64,000 nucleotides of DNA from Patagioenas fasciata (taxonomy: Eukaryota; Chordata; Aves; Columbiformes; Columbidae): the NCBI RefSeq assembly GCF_037038585.1, contig NC_092521.1, positions 48,338,398-48,402,397 on the forward strand, in the 5' to 3' direction. Shown piece after piece: positions 13,550 through 27,243 of this stretch; positions within the stretch are counted from its first letter, which is position 1, and the number at the start of each line of letters is the position of its first letter. Made by a program: the position numbers and the translations under genes. A model generated the notes under the pieces. That model saw nothing but the letters and a program-made list of their open reading frames with translations, was not told where the DNA came from and made no database searches.

Positions 13550-14300
13550 GCTAGCGTAAACAGGAGTTTGTCCATTGGCTCTGGCCCTCCTGAGAACAAA
13601 CTCCCATTGACTGATAAGTGATCCTGAGGATAAGGCACTATTGTTGGGCTGTTTCTAAGAGCTGGCCTTCATAAACTAATCCTTTCATGGGTGCCATAGG
13701 CACCACATTCTAAAGCACTAAATTCACTCGAGAAATCCCACAATTAGGAAGGCAAATTGACTCACCAATTTCATCTGTAAAGGTTTTGTTTTATCAACCT
13801 ATATTTAAGGAGGTGCAAATCTAGGCATGATAAGATTAGCAGTGCACAAATAGGTGATGTGGAGGTGGGGCTACCCCGATGTATTTTCATATCAAATCTA
13901 CACAGAAATTCCATGTGCTCAAGGGCAATTATAGTCATGCAACTGTAGGTGACTGAAACCCATGACTAATAAAAATTTAATTGGCCCAAAATTAATCATA
14001 TGCAGCAGGAATGATTTGATTCAACCAGATTAGCTGCTAAAATGCCTCTAGAGGGTTGGATTAGCAGAAGATATACCCTCCTATCTCAAGGCTCAGGGAG
14101 CAATATCTTACAAAGGCAAATTAACAATAGAATACATTAGCTAGTCCTCTCTTGATCTCTGCAGTGAAGAAGAAAGCAGGAGAAAACATGACTGTGTCGG
14201 GCAACTCCCTCATTTTCAGTTCACATTTTCCTCCATCAAACTTACTGCATCAGATGCAGCAGTGTAGGGTTGACTGCAGACTGGTTTAGTTTAATTTACA
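13550..14300. promoter_or_regulatory. Candidate regulatory stretch with an AP-2-type palindrome
   Basis: Non-repetitive sequence with clustered candidate sites: a GGTGCC-ATA-GGCACC palindrome (13690-13704) that contains the AP-2 consensus GCCNNNGGC, GATAA motifs near 13609 and 13629, SOX-like CTATTGTTG near 13640, and ACAAAG followed by AACAAT in 14111-14130. The look is that of conserved non-coding DNA, but this is judgement by eye; no alignment was possible. Confidence 0.2.
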
Positions 14301-16562
14301 GCAGACCAGGAGTCACAATGGCAAAGAAAAACAGCTTAGATAGCTTTAGTACTCCCTTCCCATCTCTGAAGGTAGGATTACACATTCAGAGGTTCTTGTT
14401 TTGTTTTTCCTTTCCATTGGTTCAATAAATAGAATAGGTATAACCAAAGCATAAACAAAAAAAAAAGGAAAAAGACTTCTCGGTTACCTCAGAAGTAGAT
14501 AAGGCTAACCCTCGTGTATCTAGGCCTAAGGATCAACATATACATCTCCAACAGTACTTCAAAAGACTTCTGTTCTCCCAGGCAAAGATACACAGCTGGA
14601 TTTCCATCAACATAAATGACAGTGTCCCCTTGACTAACTTTTAAACATGGAAAAAGTGTCATCTTGATCTCCCATGGTTTGCTTTGGATTTCTTGTATTT
14701 ATCTGTAGGGACCACCACTGCCACCCTGTATCTTGTAAATACATAATTGCAGAAAATAATACCCTCCATCAGAAGAGAGCATGATTCTGATAATTTTTGG
14801 AATGGTCTGTACCCATCAGTCATTCAACTGTCCGTGGAGCTAATCAGCTAAAGAAAAAAAAAAAAAAAAAAAAAAGAAGAGAGAGAGAGAAAAAAAGATA
14901 TATTTTCTTTAAGGCTGCACTGCCAAGTTGAAAATTTTGCTATAAATAGGCCAAATACGCATTTAGTTTTCTCAACAGCTGGACCTAGCACTGCATAGGA
15001 ATTTATCCAGCATCTGATACAGACTAGAACTATAACACCATCATGACTTTCCAGCTTGCTCAAGTCTTTAAGTCCACTCACCCATACAGGAATGACATCA
15101 GTCCCATAATCCTTTCATTTTCCCTCCTAGGGCATATAAAAATAATCCCTGCAGTTCTCAAATGCTAGTAAGGAACTATAACTCTAATGAAACTATTTTG
15201 TAATGTAGCTGGCTAGGTTGCACAGTGGCTGGTCACTATGCTGGAAGCTGTTTTTAAATTTGATGCTAACATGGATTGATTGAATTCACCCAGAACATGG
15301 ACAAGACCTCATTTATCTGAACTCTGATTCATAGCAAATAGAAAGAATTCAGATTTCATTTATATAACTCCCTGAAGATGCATATTATACATAAATTTAC
15401 TTACCTGTTCCTGTTTCTGTTTATAAACCTAGGTAAAGATGATCTCTCTAAGAATATCTACTGGAAAGCCTGGAGAAAAAAAGTAGAATGGATATGTGTG
15501 GATGATTTTTTAATGTTGGGAAGGCATTTAGCTCAAGCAGTAAACACTTATTTTTATAGATAGTATTATAAAGGAGATTCCATCACATTAAGAAAACTCC
15601 ATAATTATACATTTCTTTGAACTCACTATTGAGTCAAATACAGCTGCAAAACCTTCAGTGTGTTTGGTACTTATGCTTGAATTATCTTTTAAATTTTTCA
15701 TAAGTCACAATCCAAAGAAAGTAAAAAAGAGGAAGTCCCTACAAAAAATATGTCAGATATAATAATATTTTCTTAATCGCCTTTCTATGCAGATGAAAAT
15801 ATGACCAGTGTGAGCACGAGCTCTGTCTTCTTCCCCAACAGGAATTTTTAGACAAGATTCCAACCTTCAGTCACCACATTGGAATTACGTTTACAGTGTT
15901 GATGGTACCCAGCACTACTTACAGAGAATAATAGGGAAATGTAAGTTGAAAGAGAACTCTGGCCATGAGGTAGTCCTACCCTTCACTCAGAGCAAGGTTA
16001 CTTTCAAAGGCTGGTCTCTCCATTTAGCCACAGAGCCCAGCATTTCACCACAGAAAGTATTTGGGCTAGTCAAGCACCATTTACCTTTGGTAATCGTTTC
16101 TGGCTGCTCCAAATCTTCAGAGCAATCTCAGCGTTTCCCTGTTGCTTCAGCATGGTGTCCTTAACCCAAGCACATTTTGACAAGGACAGCTGAGTTTCTT
16201 TATTTTCTGTATCTGATATTCTAGTCTGAGTTAGCTTAATGATATTGTGAAAACATATAAAGATCTTAAAAAATAATGACTTAAAGTTTCTTAAATTTTT
16301 CACCAAGACTTTTTTAGAAGATGTATAGCACAGCACTTCCAAAGGAGACACTCTCATTGCGATCTTTTAAAACAGGAATTCCTGCAAATCAGGGATGCTC
16401 TTCTCTTAGTGGCTAAGACAATAAAATAAATGAAATTTTAAGGGCCATATCCTCACTTGTTTACACCAACCAGTGCCCTTCAGCTTCAGTGTGACTGTAC
16501 TAGTTTAAGCCAAAGGAGGATTGGGGCTCCAATTTCTATTTCCAGCTCCATTTGGAACATAT

Positions 16563-16599
16563 GGAGGAGGAGGGGGAGGGGAGAAGGAGGAGGAGGGAG
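16563..16599 (+). repeat. GGA-rich purine tract, 37 nt
   Basis: Only A and G on the + strand, built from GGA and GGGGA blocks. Capable of G-quadruplex or triplex formation. It lies about 60 bp before the candidate regulatory element at 16660. Confidence 0.85.
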
Positions 16600-16659
16600 T
16601 TCCTGCTCTCACAACTCGTGCAGCCAGATTGACTTTTGCTAAAATATAAAAAAACGCAT

Positions 16660-16935
16660 CACATATCATGTGTGACAGTCATTGTCCTGCATTTCTGATG
16701 CGAATTATATTGTATAAGAAAATTGGAGTGTTAAAATTTGGCAGCACGGCAGTCAGGCTTCACCTGCCTAGGAATACAGTTATTTCCATTTTCATTGAAA
16801 TGGAATATCGTATTCCAAGATGTGCTGAGAGAAAACACGCTAATGGGTTTTTATGTGAGCACCTGGAGAATCAATTTATACAATGGAAATGGACCGGAAT
16901 TATTTGATTAAATGCAAATCATTAATGTTGTAGAC
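16660..16935. promoter_or_regulatory. Candidate conserved regulatory element
   Basis: This stretch lacks simple repeats and packs recognisable sites. CACCTG E2-boxes (ZEB/SNAIL/bHLH type) lie at 16761-16766 and 16860-16865. A perfect octamer at 16912-16919 has TGATTAA on one side and CATTAATG on the other. Two overlapping inverted repeats share one arm: TTCCATTT (16784-16791) with AAATGGAA (16798-16805), and GGAATA-TCG-TATTCC (16802-16816). Conservation cannot be tested here. Confidence 0.3.
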
Positions 16936-19900
16936 AATACGAATAGAGAGTAAACTAAAACTGAATACGAAATAGTGAAAGAAAAATGGGCTTTACAGTT
17001 TTCAAAATGTATGGGTCAGATCAGGCAGCTTCCACAGTACCTGTTAAGGCAATTTTACAGTAGAAATAGGGATTTTTTGTTATAGCACAACCAACTTTCA
17101 TCTGATTGACTGAGAGAGATGTATTGCATTACTGAGCATGGTCTCTAGGCCCATGAAAGTATTCCTAATTTACCTCCCTAATTTCCTACTGAAATCAACT
17201 ATAAGTATGAATACTATACAATTTGTTGGGTCTGAAATGCAGCAATTGAATCCCTTTCACAAGAGATCTTGAGCCAGGAGCTTTTCTCCAGAAATAAAAA
17301 GAGCATATAAGTGAAAAGGAGAGGACAACTTATATTTACCAGTCCTTGCTTGGATGTGGCCCGTTCCCATGCTCCCACAGAGAAGCTAGGATGTTTAGAC
17401 AAGCAAGATGTCAGGAACTAGAAGAGACAGAAGAGTTTACAATGTAAAGGCAAAAATATCGCAAATTAGGAACAAACACAGTCAGAACATGAGTTAAGTG
17501 CTTAAAATACCCATTTCCTACAGCAAAGCTGCAATTCAGGTATGAAGCTGCTTGCTTGTGTCTTTTGCTGAATTTTCATTGCATCTCCATGGGCAGGAAA
17601 GCAGGGAAGAGAGGTGCCAAAAAGACACTATGCCCTGAAGTTTCACTACAGCTCTGGGCTGTTTTGTCTCAAGTGGAGCGCTTGAACTGTAAAGGTGCAA
17701 AACACAGTTCCCCTCAGGTACTGCTCACCTTTGCAAGACCTGCACAAATGTGATCACCTCAGAAAACATGTTTTTTAAGCATTCAATCTAGACTTAGGTG
17801 CCTAACTTTAGATACTAAACGAGTTTTAAGATGTCAGTTTTTCATGCCCAGCTTGAATGCTTTTTTTTGCAATAATATATTTAGCTGGGTCAAACATATC
17901 CCTGAAGTAATCTGGTCTATTGTGCTTACAGTCTGCTTAACTTTTATTTTCTGATTATTTGTTCTTTGGTTTACCTTTGTTTTTCTACCCTGTGGCAAAT
18001 AAACAATCCTTTTATTGAAGATAGCTGGAACTGAATGTGAAGACTCATATGTATTGCTCACTGAGGGTGCCTTAGAGCAAAAGGAACTACCTTACTTTTT
18101 CTCTTCTCTCACCATCCACTCTTGTAATAGTGCAGAATATTGTTATTATCATGGCATGACTCAGAGAAACAGCCAAAGAGACATTTTGGCAGACAGGGTA
18201 AACAACTTCTGAGAAACTTGGGCCCTATTTCTGTCTTTTATGCATCCTTTTCAACCCCTTGATGGGCTTTCACCAGATGTTCTTTTCAAATCTCATGAGT
18301 TATGGGGCTTCCCTATATAAGAGGCAGCTCAAAATTCACTGCTGTCTTCTTTCTCCAGGGAACCTTGGAACAAATAAGATTCAAAGACAACATTCAGCCA
18401 GACACAAATTAGTTTGGGGTCGGTTTGAGATTCGGCTTGAGGGCTGAACCAATTCTTCCTGCATCCCCTGCTAAGCCAGGTTGTTCATCTCTCGTTTTAA
18501 ACTCTAGGTACTTTACAGTAGTCTGGTATGCACTGCTTCCTGTCAAGCTGATATGAAATGACTTTCATATCTGAAAAACATTCAGATACAAAATCACCAG
18601 GAAATTTGGAAGATGGAAAAATTCCAGCCTTACAAATATTCTCCCAGAAGGATCTACTGCTAAATTGAGATCTATTTGTTTATTGCTTTTTTAACTCTCT
18701 GTGGGAGACACAGCACTGGGACAATGAGCCATACAGATAATGAGCTGAGAAGAAGAAATACTGTAAGAAATATCCCCAGCTTCAGGGAATGTAATCTCTC
18801 TCACCATTTTGGTTTTTTCAAACGTAGTTGTCATACCAAAGGCTGTAACTTAAAGAGCACTGGATTTTCAGCCCTTAGGAGACTACAGTTAGTAATAATA
18901 ATAATAACAACAACAACAATTCTTCCATGAGCAGCAGAACTCATGAAGCCAGATTTCCTCTGAGTCTCTGTTCTCTTCCCCTTGTGTCCATCTCACTACA
19001 GGTGCCCCCAGGCAGTGTCTGTCTTTTATGATACCTCTATCTTGCCACAGATGACACATGCTACGATCACTTTAGAACTAAGGTCAATCAAATAAGTTTT
19101 CTACACTCCTAAATAAATAAACACACAAACATGCATAATACATAGAAAAAAGCTCCAAAGGAAAGAAAAGCCTGCAGTCACGGACCCCATATTGGGGTAG
19201 ATCCTGCCATTCACCACCAGGATCTATAATACCAGCAGAAAGAACAAACTGCATAGGAAAAAAACAAGCAAGTAACAAAGGCAGGTTTACAAAATCTAGA
19301 TCTTCTTTGATCAAGTACTGTTGTATTTAAAACATTGCCAGCTGCTCAGACCAATACTGCAGCTCCGTTGTCGATGAAACTAAAGGAATGCCAGAGCAAT
19401 AGCAGTAATGTATGGGAAAAGTGCTGATTTAGTGGGACAAGGACACGTGAAATGAAGCAGCTTCACAGACATGGGGATAAACTTCCATTCTTGTCATCCT
19501 TAGAGCATAACTTCAGTCCCATCAGGACTTATTCTGTTAACTTTAATGCCTTTAATTTAGTAGGAACCATCAGTGTTTAGCTAAACCAATGAAAAAGATA
19601 CCTGTTTAAATTGTATTGACCTGACATAAATTTCCACCTGCCTAGATTTTACAGCCCTAGTAGTAAATCCCACTGTGAATATGCAGTATTTTTATGAATC
19701 AGAATTTAGCCATGGTTTAATGGTGGGAGATGGGGTTCACCCAATGGTTAAAATTCACTGAGACCCAACACCAATTAATTCAACATGGAAAGTTACTAGT
19801 GCCCTACTTGGGTCTCTAAATTATTTCAAAACTTAGACATAGGGCTCTCTGTCCTCCTCAAAACCACACATCAAACAGATTTCATAAACTTGTGATAGGG

Positions 19901-22341
19901 CTGGGAAAATCCCTATTCCCTATTCAAATTCCTTTTGGAAGCACTTTAATTTCTGTTTAGCTTCAAGTATCAGAATCCTGTAAAACCACCCTGTAATATG
20001 CATATCTGCAATTCTCTTTTGACGTTAATATTTGTATTAAAACCCTGAAGTTCTTTCCAAATTCAACACTAGTAATCCGAAAATAGATCTGAAGTTACAG
20101 AGGATAGCAGCTAGCTCAAAGCTCAGAAATATAGTGGTATTTTAAGTGGCATTATCATTGCCTTAGGAAATTAAAACATGCCTCTTTTCAGAATCAGCAG
20201 TTTCTTATCTGAGAGTTCAGTGGGTAGTGTGTGGTCATCTTTGGCATCCTTTGAATGCTTAATGTTACATGGGGAGGGTGTTGGAACGATCACTCAGGTC
20301 ACTTTTATAAATACTGATTTAATGGTTCTGCATGTGACAACATGCATAATTATGAAACAGAGAACTTCAGGAAGCAGGACCTACAAGAGGAAAACAAGAA
20401 ATTATAGAAATATATATATATAAAAATTTTTTTTTAACGAGAAATTGTTTCAATGTCCAGTTGTGAAAGACTTTTCCCAGACCTTTCTATATCTATTTCT
20501 TACGGTGAAGCTTTTTGCTCTTTGATATGAGCAAACACATTCCCAGTATGTCTAAGTGAGAAACTCTCCTCTCTTCATGTTGTTAGGTAAAAACTGTAAA
20601 AACAAATCCCACTAACGTTAAACTTGGAAATGTTTAGCAGAAAAGCAGCACTGCTAGCAGACTTTTTTCCCTTTTGTCAGACAATAAAACAGAAATACCC
20701 AAATGCCAGAGTCCAAGATCAAATTGCTGATTGGGGCAGTCTCCCCTGAAGAGTCCCATATAAAAATAATGTCTCTTCTTCATGAATCTACTATCCCATA
20801 ATCATGGCACTTCTTGCAATTGGGAAGATCTCAGTGTTCAGGCAGCATGCCAGCTGAAGTTGGCTAAGGAAAGTCCAACTGTTCCTAAGTAACCATTAAC
20901 ACACTCCAGAGTGTGCATTTGTCAGCCAACATATACATATAATGTGTAGCTGAAAAAGCTTTCAGGCTAAGAACATTTTTGAGTGCTTATGAATAACACT
21001 ACACAACTGTACTTGCCAGTGTAAATCCAGATGTGGGTCAGCTGCACTGTACACAGTGGGCCTGAAGCAAGCACCACCTGTGTGATGCAATATAGACGAA
21101 AAGAGCCCCACTGAAATCTCTGGTTTGTATGGAATCATTGCATGTACATGAGTTCGCATGCATGTAACCAAGCTGATACAGTTAGATCCAATCAGCATTT
21201 TTTAACAATATATGCAGTGGTTTTGACTTTTCATCTGACTTTGGGGAACACTGCTTTCTCTGGGATATTCAGATATTTGGTCCTTGGGACATTATATGAA
21301 TTCTAATAATATTAGTATCTCATCCTTGGCTCATTTCCCAATTTACTATGTCCCTAACCTACCTAAAAATTGATAACTTTATGATAACTATGTGCCTACA
21401 CTAGATTGTTTCCTTCAAATCACCCACCCCTGCATGGAATTCCATTGGCAGCACCAGCCAACACCACTCTAACAGAGTCTGTGTTTTCTCAGAGGAAAGC
21501 AGACTTATTTACTTCATGCACAGCAGTGCTACCTGTTCTAATTCTCCCACTTTTGCCACTACAAAAAAAAAAAAAAAGCTTAGGATTGACGTTGGGGATA
21601 ATAACTGACAGAACATGCCAAGTTAATACCGATAACTTAGCAGCAGGATGTAAGCAGGCTTGCAGGCTCTAACCTAAAAGGTACGTAGTTCCTGGTACAA
21701 ATGGCAATACTCTCTCCTACACAAGGGAGCTGCAGTCATTCTTACACTACATTTTTCTTGGTTCCTGACTGTACTGGCACTATATGATATTATTCCTTGG
21801 CCCAAGAAACAATAATTCAGATCGTCTGAATGCCCAGAAGGAACTAATTGAAAGGTGAATATTCTGGTATTCTCTTTCCCTGCTTCCATGACTTCACAAG
21901 AGATGTCATAACAAAGCCATAGACAAGTCATGTTCCAGTTCCAGTTGCCTTTGTCTTTCCATCCCATTCCCTTTTTCTCTGTTGTTTTAGCAAGATTAGT
22001 AAGTCTTTGGTAGCAGAATATCTTTTCCTGTGTGCTTGTGCAATAAAAAGAAATGGGCTCCTATCCCAGCCGAAATCTCTGAATGCTGTTTTAGACCATG
22101 AAATGCTTTTGGATCTTGGCCTGAAACAGATAGCAGTGTACACAAGGCTGTAATAGTCTAGCTCTGCCTTCTTCTGATTCACACATAGCAGTTTCCTTGA
22201 CACTACATCTGATAATTGTTCAATGAATGGCCTCTTCCACTCTCAGCCCACAGCAGCCATTATCTTAATTACAGTTGAGCTGGAGTCAGTCACAAAAATC
22301 CCACAAAAATCTACAGCATCAAGAGCTGCAACCATGCAAGT

Positions 22342-22425
22342 CATAGAATCATAAAATCATAAAATCATATAACAGTTTGTGTTGGAAGGGACCTTCAAGG
22401 TCATCTAGTCCAACCCCCCCTCAAG
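22342..22425 (-). mobile_element. Short CR1 LINE 3' tail
   Basis: Four octamers (CATAGAAT, CATAAAAT, CATAAAAT, CATATAAC at 22342-22373) lead into the reverse-complemented CR1 3' UTR (TTGGAAGGGACCTTCAAGG, then CATCTAGTCCAACCCCCC). The similarity stops near 22425, so this is an extreme 5' truncation of about 84 bp. Confidence 0.93.
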
Positions 22426-25400
22426 TCTGAGGTGTAATGTAAATCAACTCAGCATACTTCATCCATGCTTTGGGTAAAGGCTACTAAATTTCTGTAAAAG
22501 ATTAAATATATAAAACATGTTCAGTTGAATGAGGTTATATGCATGGTGAAATTGCAATCTGTTTGTGAGAGGTGGATTTTAAAACATGGCCAGGTGGAGT
22601 TTCTTCTTTCACCAGTCAGTAAATAACTCAGAGCCCATTAACTTCTGGTGACTTGTATCTAATAGGAAAGCTAACCATGAAAAGTGAAGAGTACTGTCAT
22701 CTGGCAGATCTGAGTTCACAGGGATGTTTTAATTTTCCAGCAAGTATAAGAAAACGGTTATCAGGTTGCATATTTTTACTCCCATATTCCATATTTGCAG
22801 GAGCATTACAGACCCAGATACAGCACTATTACAGGGTTTATTCTGACAATACAATATGTAATGAATGAAAGAACTTGTTACCAAGGAGATAATTGGACTT
22901 GAACAGTGAGACTATCTCCATGTGCCAATTTTCAGCATCAGTTTTTCTTTTGCTGTGGCTGTGAATTGTAGCTGTCCACATTTTTATAATAGTAAACTAA
23001 GATCTTTATCTTATTTTTTTGTGGTAGATTCTATAGTCTGATGTATTGATCTAACAGAGACTTTATGCAAGGCTTGACCTGCTATATACTAATGATCTTT
23101 TTTTAAATAAATAAAATACAATTTAAAAACAGAGTATCAGTAAGGAAGGACAGTTTACAGACTCATCAAAAAAGATTAAGGACAAACTAACATTAGTCCA
23201 TATATCCTCACAAGAAAAATTCAAAGAATGTATAGAAAATCTTTTGCAGGAGGCAGACACGGTACATATCGATGCCACGTAGTGAAAGGACTACAGCCCA
23301 CCTTTCTGGCCAAACTTAATTATCATGTTAACCTCCAGTCTTATTTCTTTAAACTCCATTACCCTCTACTTACTAATATATTTTTCTAGGCCTGTCTGAC
23401 AACCACTTTTAGCATATTATCTCAATATGAAATCTCTATGCTTTTTTTTTTTTCGCTTTTTTTTTTTTTCAAAAGCAGCTTCAAAACATCAAACTTCTGA
23501 GACATTAATATCACACAGAGTATAACAAATTGATTAAATTGCCTTCTTCTCGGTCTATATCAAAGCACAAAGACTAAGTATATATGACAATTACTTTTAA
23601 TGCTTAGTTGATGTTTGATATTGGGCCATTCACCACATGGAGGAATGTGCCCATTTGCCTTATTGTTCCTTGTGATACTTGTTGAAGGTGAAGCAATCAA
23701 AACCACCATTTCTTGTCATTATCAGCTGCAGCCTGTATCCTACACCTTAGTGCTCCTAAGTTTATATATCAGTGCCTTCCCCACACACATGCACAGGTTG
23801 GAAGTAACTGAAGAGACCAGTCTAAAGCTTTGTCTTTAGTTACTGCCTTAAAAATTTTCTTGCACCTTGCTAAAGTTTCTAGCAGTGTATTTTTAAACAG
23901 TGGTTGCCATTAAGGCTATGCACGATCATCTTCAAATATTAGGAGTGCCAGGTGAAGACATTTTCTTCCCCAAGGGTTCCCACTATCCACTTGAAAACTG
24001 ACAGTCCTTCAGATCCATTGGATAAAATGCTTGTGTGAATGCTGTTTAATCAGTTGCAGTCCAAATATGCCATGTTGGTAAACGCTGGTAAAATGAGCAA
24101 GAAAGCACAGCTTTTTCTTGCTGCAGAGGGTACGCAGTGCTTCCAGTAGCAATTTGGCTGGTGGCCCTAGGAGAAGCAGCCCTCACAGTAACCTGGTACT
24201 CATGAGTAGCCATAGATGGAGGAGCAGGGCACGGAAGGCTCAGCCAGTGGCAGTCATCCAGGTGCAGAACTGAAGGACAATGTCTCTTCTGTTAGAGAAG
24301 AAACATCCATACCTTCTGCAAAGACTTCCCTAGCACTATCACACTAGGAAAATACATGTAATGTCAACTTTTCCTGAATACTTGTTTCTCACACAGTTTC
24401 TCCTCCCTCCTATAGTTTCCTCTGATAAACTAGTAATATCACAGAATTGTTTTCTAACCGTAGGTACATGCTTTGTTACAGGAGACAAGGAGATTTGCTT
24501 TGCAAGACATGGGAAAGCAGTAAATAGCTGTAGAGTCCTGTGCAGGGATTGGTCTGTCTGCTCCCCATAGGAGATATCAAGAATAAGTAGGGAGCATCAT
24601 TTAGTTCACTCACCAGAAGAACTGTATCTATACACACAAATGGAAGAGCAGTATACAGCATATAAGCTTTACCCTACAAAGAGATGTGATACCATACATA
24701 ATCAGGCTTACGGGAGGCAGAATACCTTAGTGGTCTCTGCTTCATGTTTGACAGCATGTCTTGTATGACAAGCAATGAATACGAAGCTGTTTAACCATAT
24801 GCTTTAGTTTGGCTTGAAATTCTATGGTGTGTCCGCTAGTGCTGGGACATGTTTGGGGTGGTCTGAATGCAACAGAGGAACCAGAGCTAAACAGAGACCT
24901 CAAAGCTTTTTCCTGAGCCTCCTCAGCTCTGTTCAATTGCACTGCCAACACTCGGGAGTGATGCCCACACTTCCAGAGACCTTGACAGCTCCTGCTTATT
25001 TTACTTTCAAGCTCGTTAAGGCAGATGGGAATAAGTTCCTTGCCAAGATAAAACCTGTTAACTGGGGTCATTCTATCACTGCTTTATTGTCTTGAATACC
25101 CTCTAATCTTCAAGCAGCTTCACAAATGTGTCCCGGTCCATAGCTATTGAAAGTTAACCAGCCAGTGAATCTTCAAGTCATAAAGATGGGAGAGATAAAA
25201 GAAGATGATATGACTTCATTATTTTTTTTTTCTCCAGATTCATAACAGTGAAGTTGAGACAAGAATTTAAGTAAGTGGAGTCACTTCCTTTGTAGATTTT
25301 TCTAATGTAGGAGTTTTTCTTCCTCTTCATCAGTTAAATGGCTAAGAAAAACAGGTTGTTGATGTACTTATGAGAGTGCTGCACACAAAATATACTCTGA

Positions 25401-25608
25401 TACCATCTTTCAGTTTCACCAAAGAACATTCGTCATCACTTCTGATGAAATGGAATTAAATTGTGGTCTGCATCTAAGGCATCAGCTGAGAAGTAAAAAT
25501 GTGGAAATTCATGCAGAATATAATAGTATCAACATTAGCATGCTGAAGAATGCAATGATGCAGAGATTTTGTATGGACAGAAATACAATAGTCTCTACAG
25601 AAACCTCT

Positions 25609-25626
25609 TATTGTCCCCATGCAAAT
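25609..25626 (+). promoter_or_regulatory. SOX-OCT pair with 3-bp spacing (candidate)
   Basis: TATTGTCCCCATGCAAAT contains a SOX heptamer-like TATTGTC and a perfect octamer ATGCAAAT (25619-25626) separated by 3 bp, the spacing known from the FGF4-type SOX2-OCT4 enhancer. Seen as motif only. Confidence 0.25.
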
Positions 25627-27203
25627 TAAAGGGAGATTGGAGAAATGTGCAGTATGGAAGTAACAGTAAAATAAAGGTAGTGTAAGAATTCTAATTCTAA
25701 AATGAAATCTGGGAAAACTTGATTTCTAGTAAATTCAAATGTCCTATTTGATGAAATTAAATTGTTCTGATTCTAGCTATTTTTAGTTTTTGTTATCAGT
25801 AGGGAAAAAGCAAACCTCAAAATGAAAATGTTGTGTTCAGTTCCTCCCTGATTTCCGATCTTGGTCAAACTGCAATATTAAAATTTTGCCCAGTCAACAA
25901 GTCTCTCTTCTCCCCTCCATCTCTGGGCTCTTTTTTTCCCCCAAATTAGTAACTATGCTGTCAGTTGCCTCCCATTCCTCTCCTAGGTATTTTCCCAAGG
26001 CGTGTCCACACTGCAGAAATTTAAGATACAACAAGCTGTGCTGGCCTTCTAAGGATGCTTGTAAAACACTTCACATCCATATGGCAAAGTGCTCCAAGTG
26101 GTTTGTGTTTCTGCCAAAAAACACTTGGATTTTTCTTGTGTTCAGCAAGGGCTAAACTTGGCTCTAGACCAGTAGGGACAGCACTAAAGGAGATAGGATG
26201 CAGCAGTCATGCTGCAGCCCTCCAGAGGGACTCTGTACGGCCCCAGAATCTGCCTTCCATCAGAAGTACACTGGGAACTGGGAGGCGGCTGCCCAAAAGG
26301 TTCCACAGCTGAAAAACTTTGGGGATGTGAGCAGAAATGCAAACTAATCGGAATAGCAGCCGGCAGGATATAACAAACAGTTTGCATTTAAATCAAGGAA
26401 CTGGGATATGCTTAATGAGAACCCTTCTAGTTATCAAGGCATTAGTAAGGAAGTGAGAAAATGACACAGGTAACAGAAGGAACTGCTACTGCTCTCCTCC
26501 TCTGCCCTGCCTGTCCTCCTCAGCCTTGCATGCAGAGCCCTCCCTACCCTCCTTTCAGTCAGGATCTACAAAACCAACATGAAGAAAATGGGGAGGTGAG
26601 GGGGACGACTCACTTTCAAAACAGCAGCAAAGAGCTCCTCTGCAAAGTGAGAATAGGGGTATAAAAGATACAGCTGGCAGCTTACACCGCTTTGTTGAAA
26701 TAATGAGATTAGAGTTGTAGAAGCAGGCTACCTAAAATGGGCATTATTAGTTTTCTTTATTAGGGCCTGGGTGGGAGAGGGAGGATGAGCAGCACTTCTT
26801 CGTGCTTTGTTCCTGTCACTTGACAGCTTTTTTGTCCTTGAGGTATTCTTTCAAGGGGTGAGAAATACGCACCGGCTCCAAGTCACTCCAGGGTGGGGAG
26901 AGGAGGATGAAGCTCAGCGTATCAAGGGAAACATGTCCACAGCAAATTTGATTGTTTAAAAGTAATCTAGAATAATTTTGTCAGGAAAGGGAGATTCAGT
27001 TGTAGAAAGGGATTTAAACTTAAATTGGAAGGGATTTTAAGTGTCATTACTAAATTCCCCACCTAACACATTAGGCATTGCACAGGGAATCCTGATTTAA
27101 CTTAACGATGAGCAGACTGACCAGATTTTCAAAGTGAATTAATGGGATTCCTGCAGGGGAAGGAGCTGGGTTTGGTCACAGAGATTTGGAGTGAAAAGCA
27201 GCA

Positions 27204-27204
<1 letters not shown>

Positions 27205-27241
<37 letters not shown>
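27205..27241 (+). repeat. Homopolymer A, 37 nt
   Basis: An uninterrupted run of 37 A, the longest homopolymer in the window. The upstream sequence is not recognisable as a retrocopy or LINE, so a poly(A) tail of a retroposed sequence is possible but not shown. Length is likely to be polymorphic or assembly-dependent. Confidence 0.9.

Positions 27242-27243
<2 letters not shown>

Larger units (their letters stand above)
6046..22341. other. Intergenic DNA, no gene recognised
   Basis: Apart from the items annotated separately, it holds a G/T-rich low-complexity tract (6905-6998), A25 (11347-11371), a direct repeat of AAAAGTGTACA near 11694-11720, A23 with a GA repeat (14850-14895) and AAT/AAC triplet repeats (18893-18919). 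Open frames near 12175-12552 (+, 125 codons) and 13027-13308 (-, 93 codons) have no recognised domain. Confidence 0.65.

Noticed and set aside
22342-22373. Four tandem 8-mers resembling a short repeat array
   Set aside because: These are the CR1 3' terminal octamers, not an independent satellite or CRISPR-like array.
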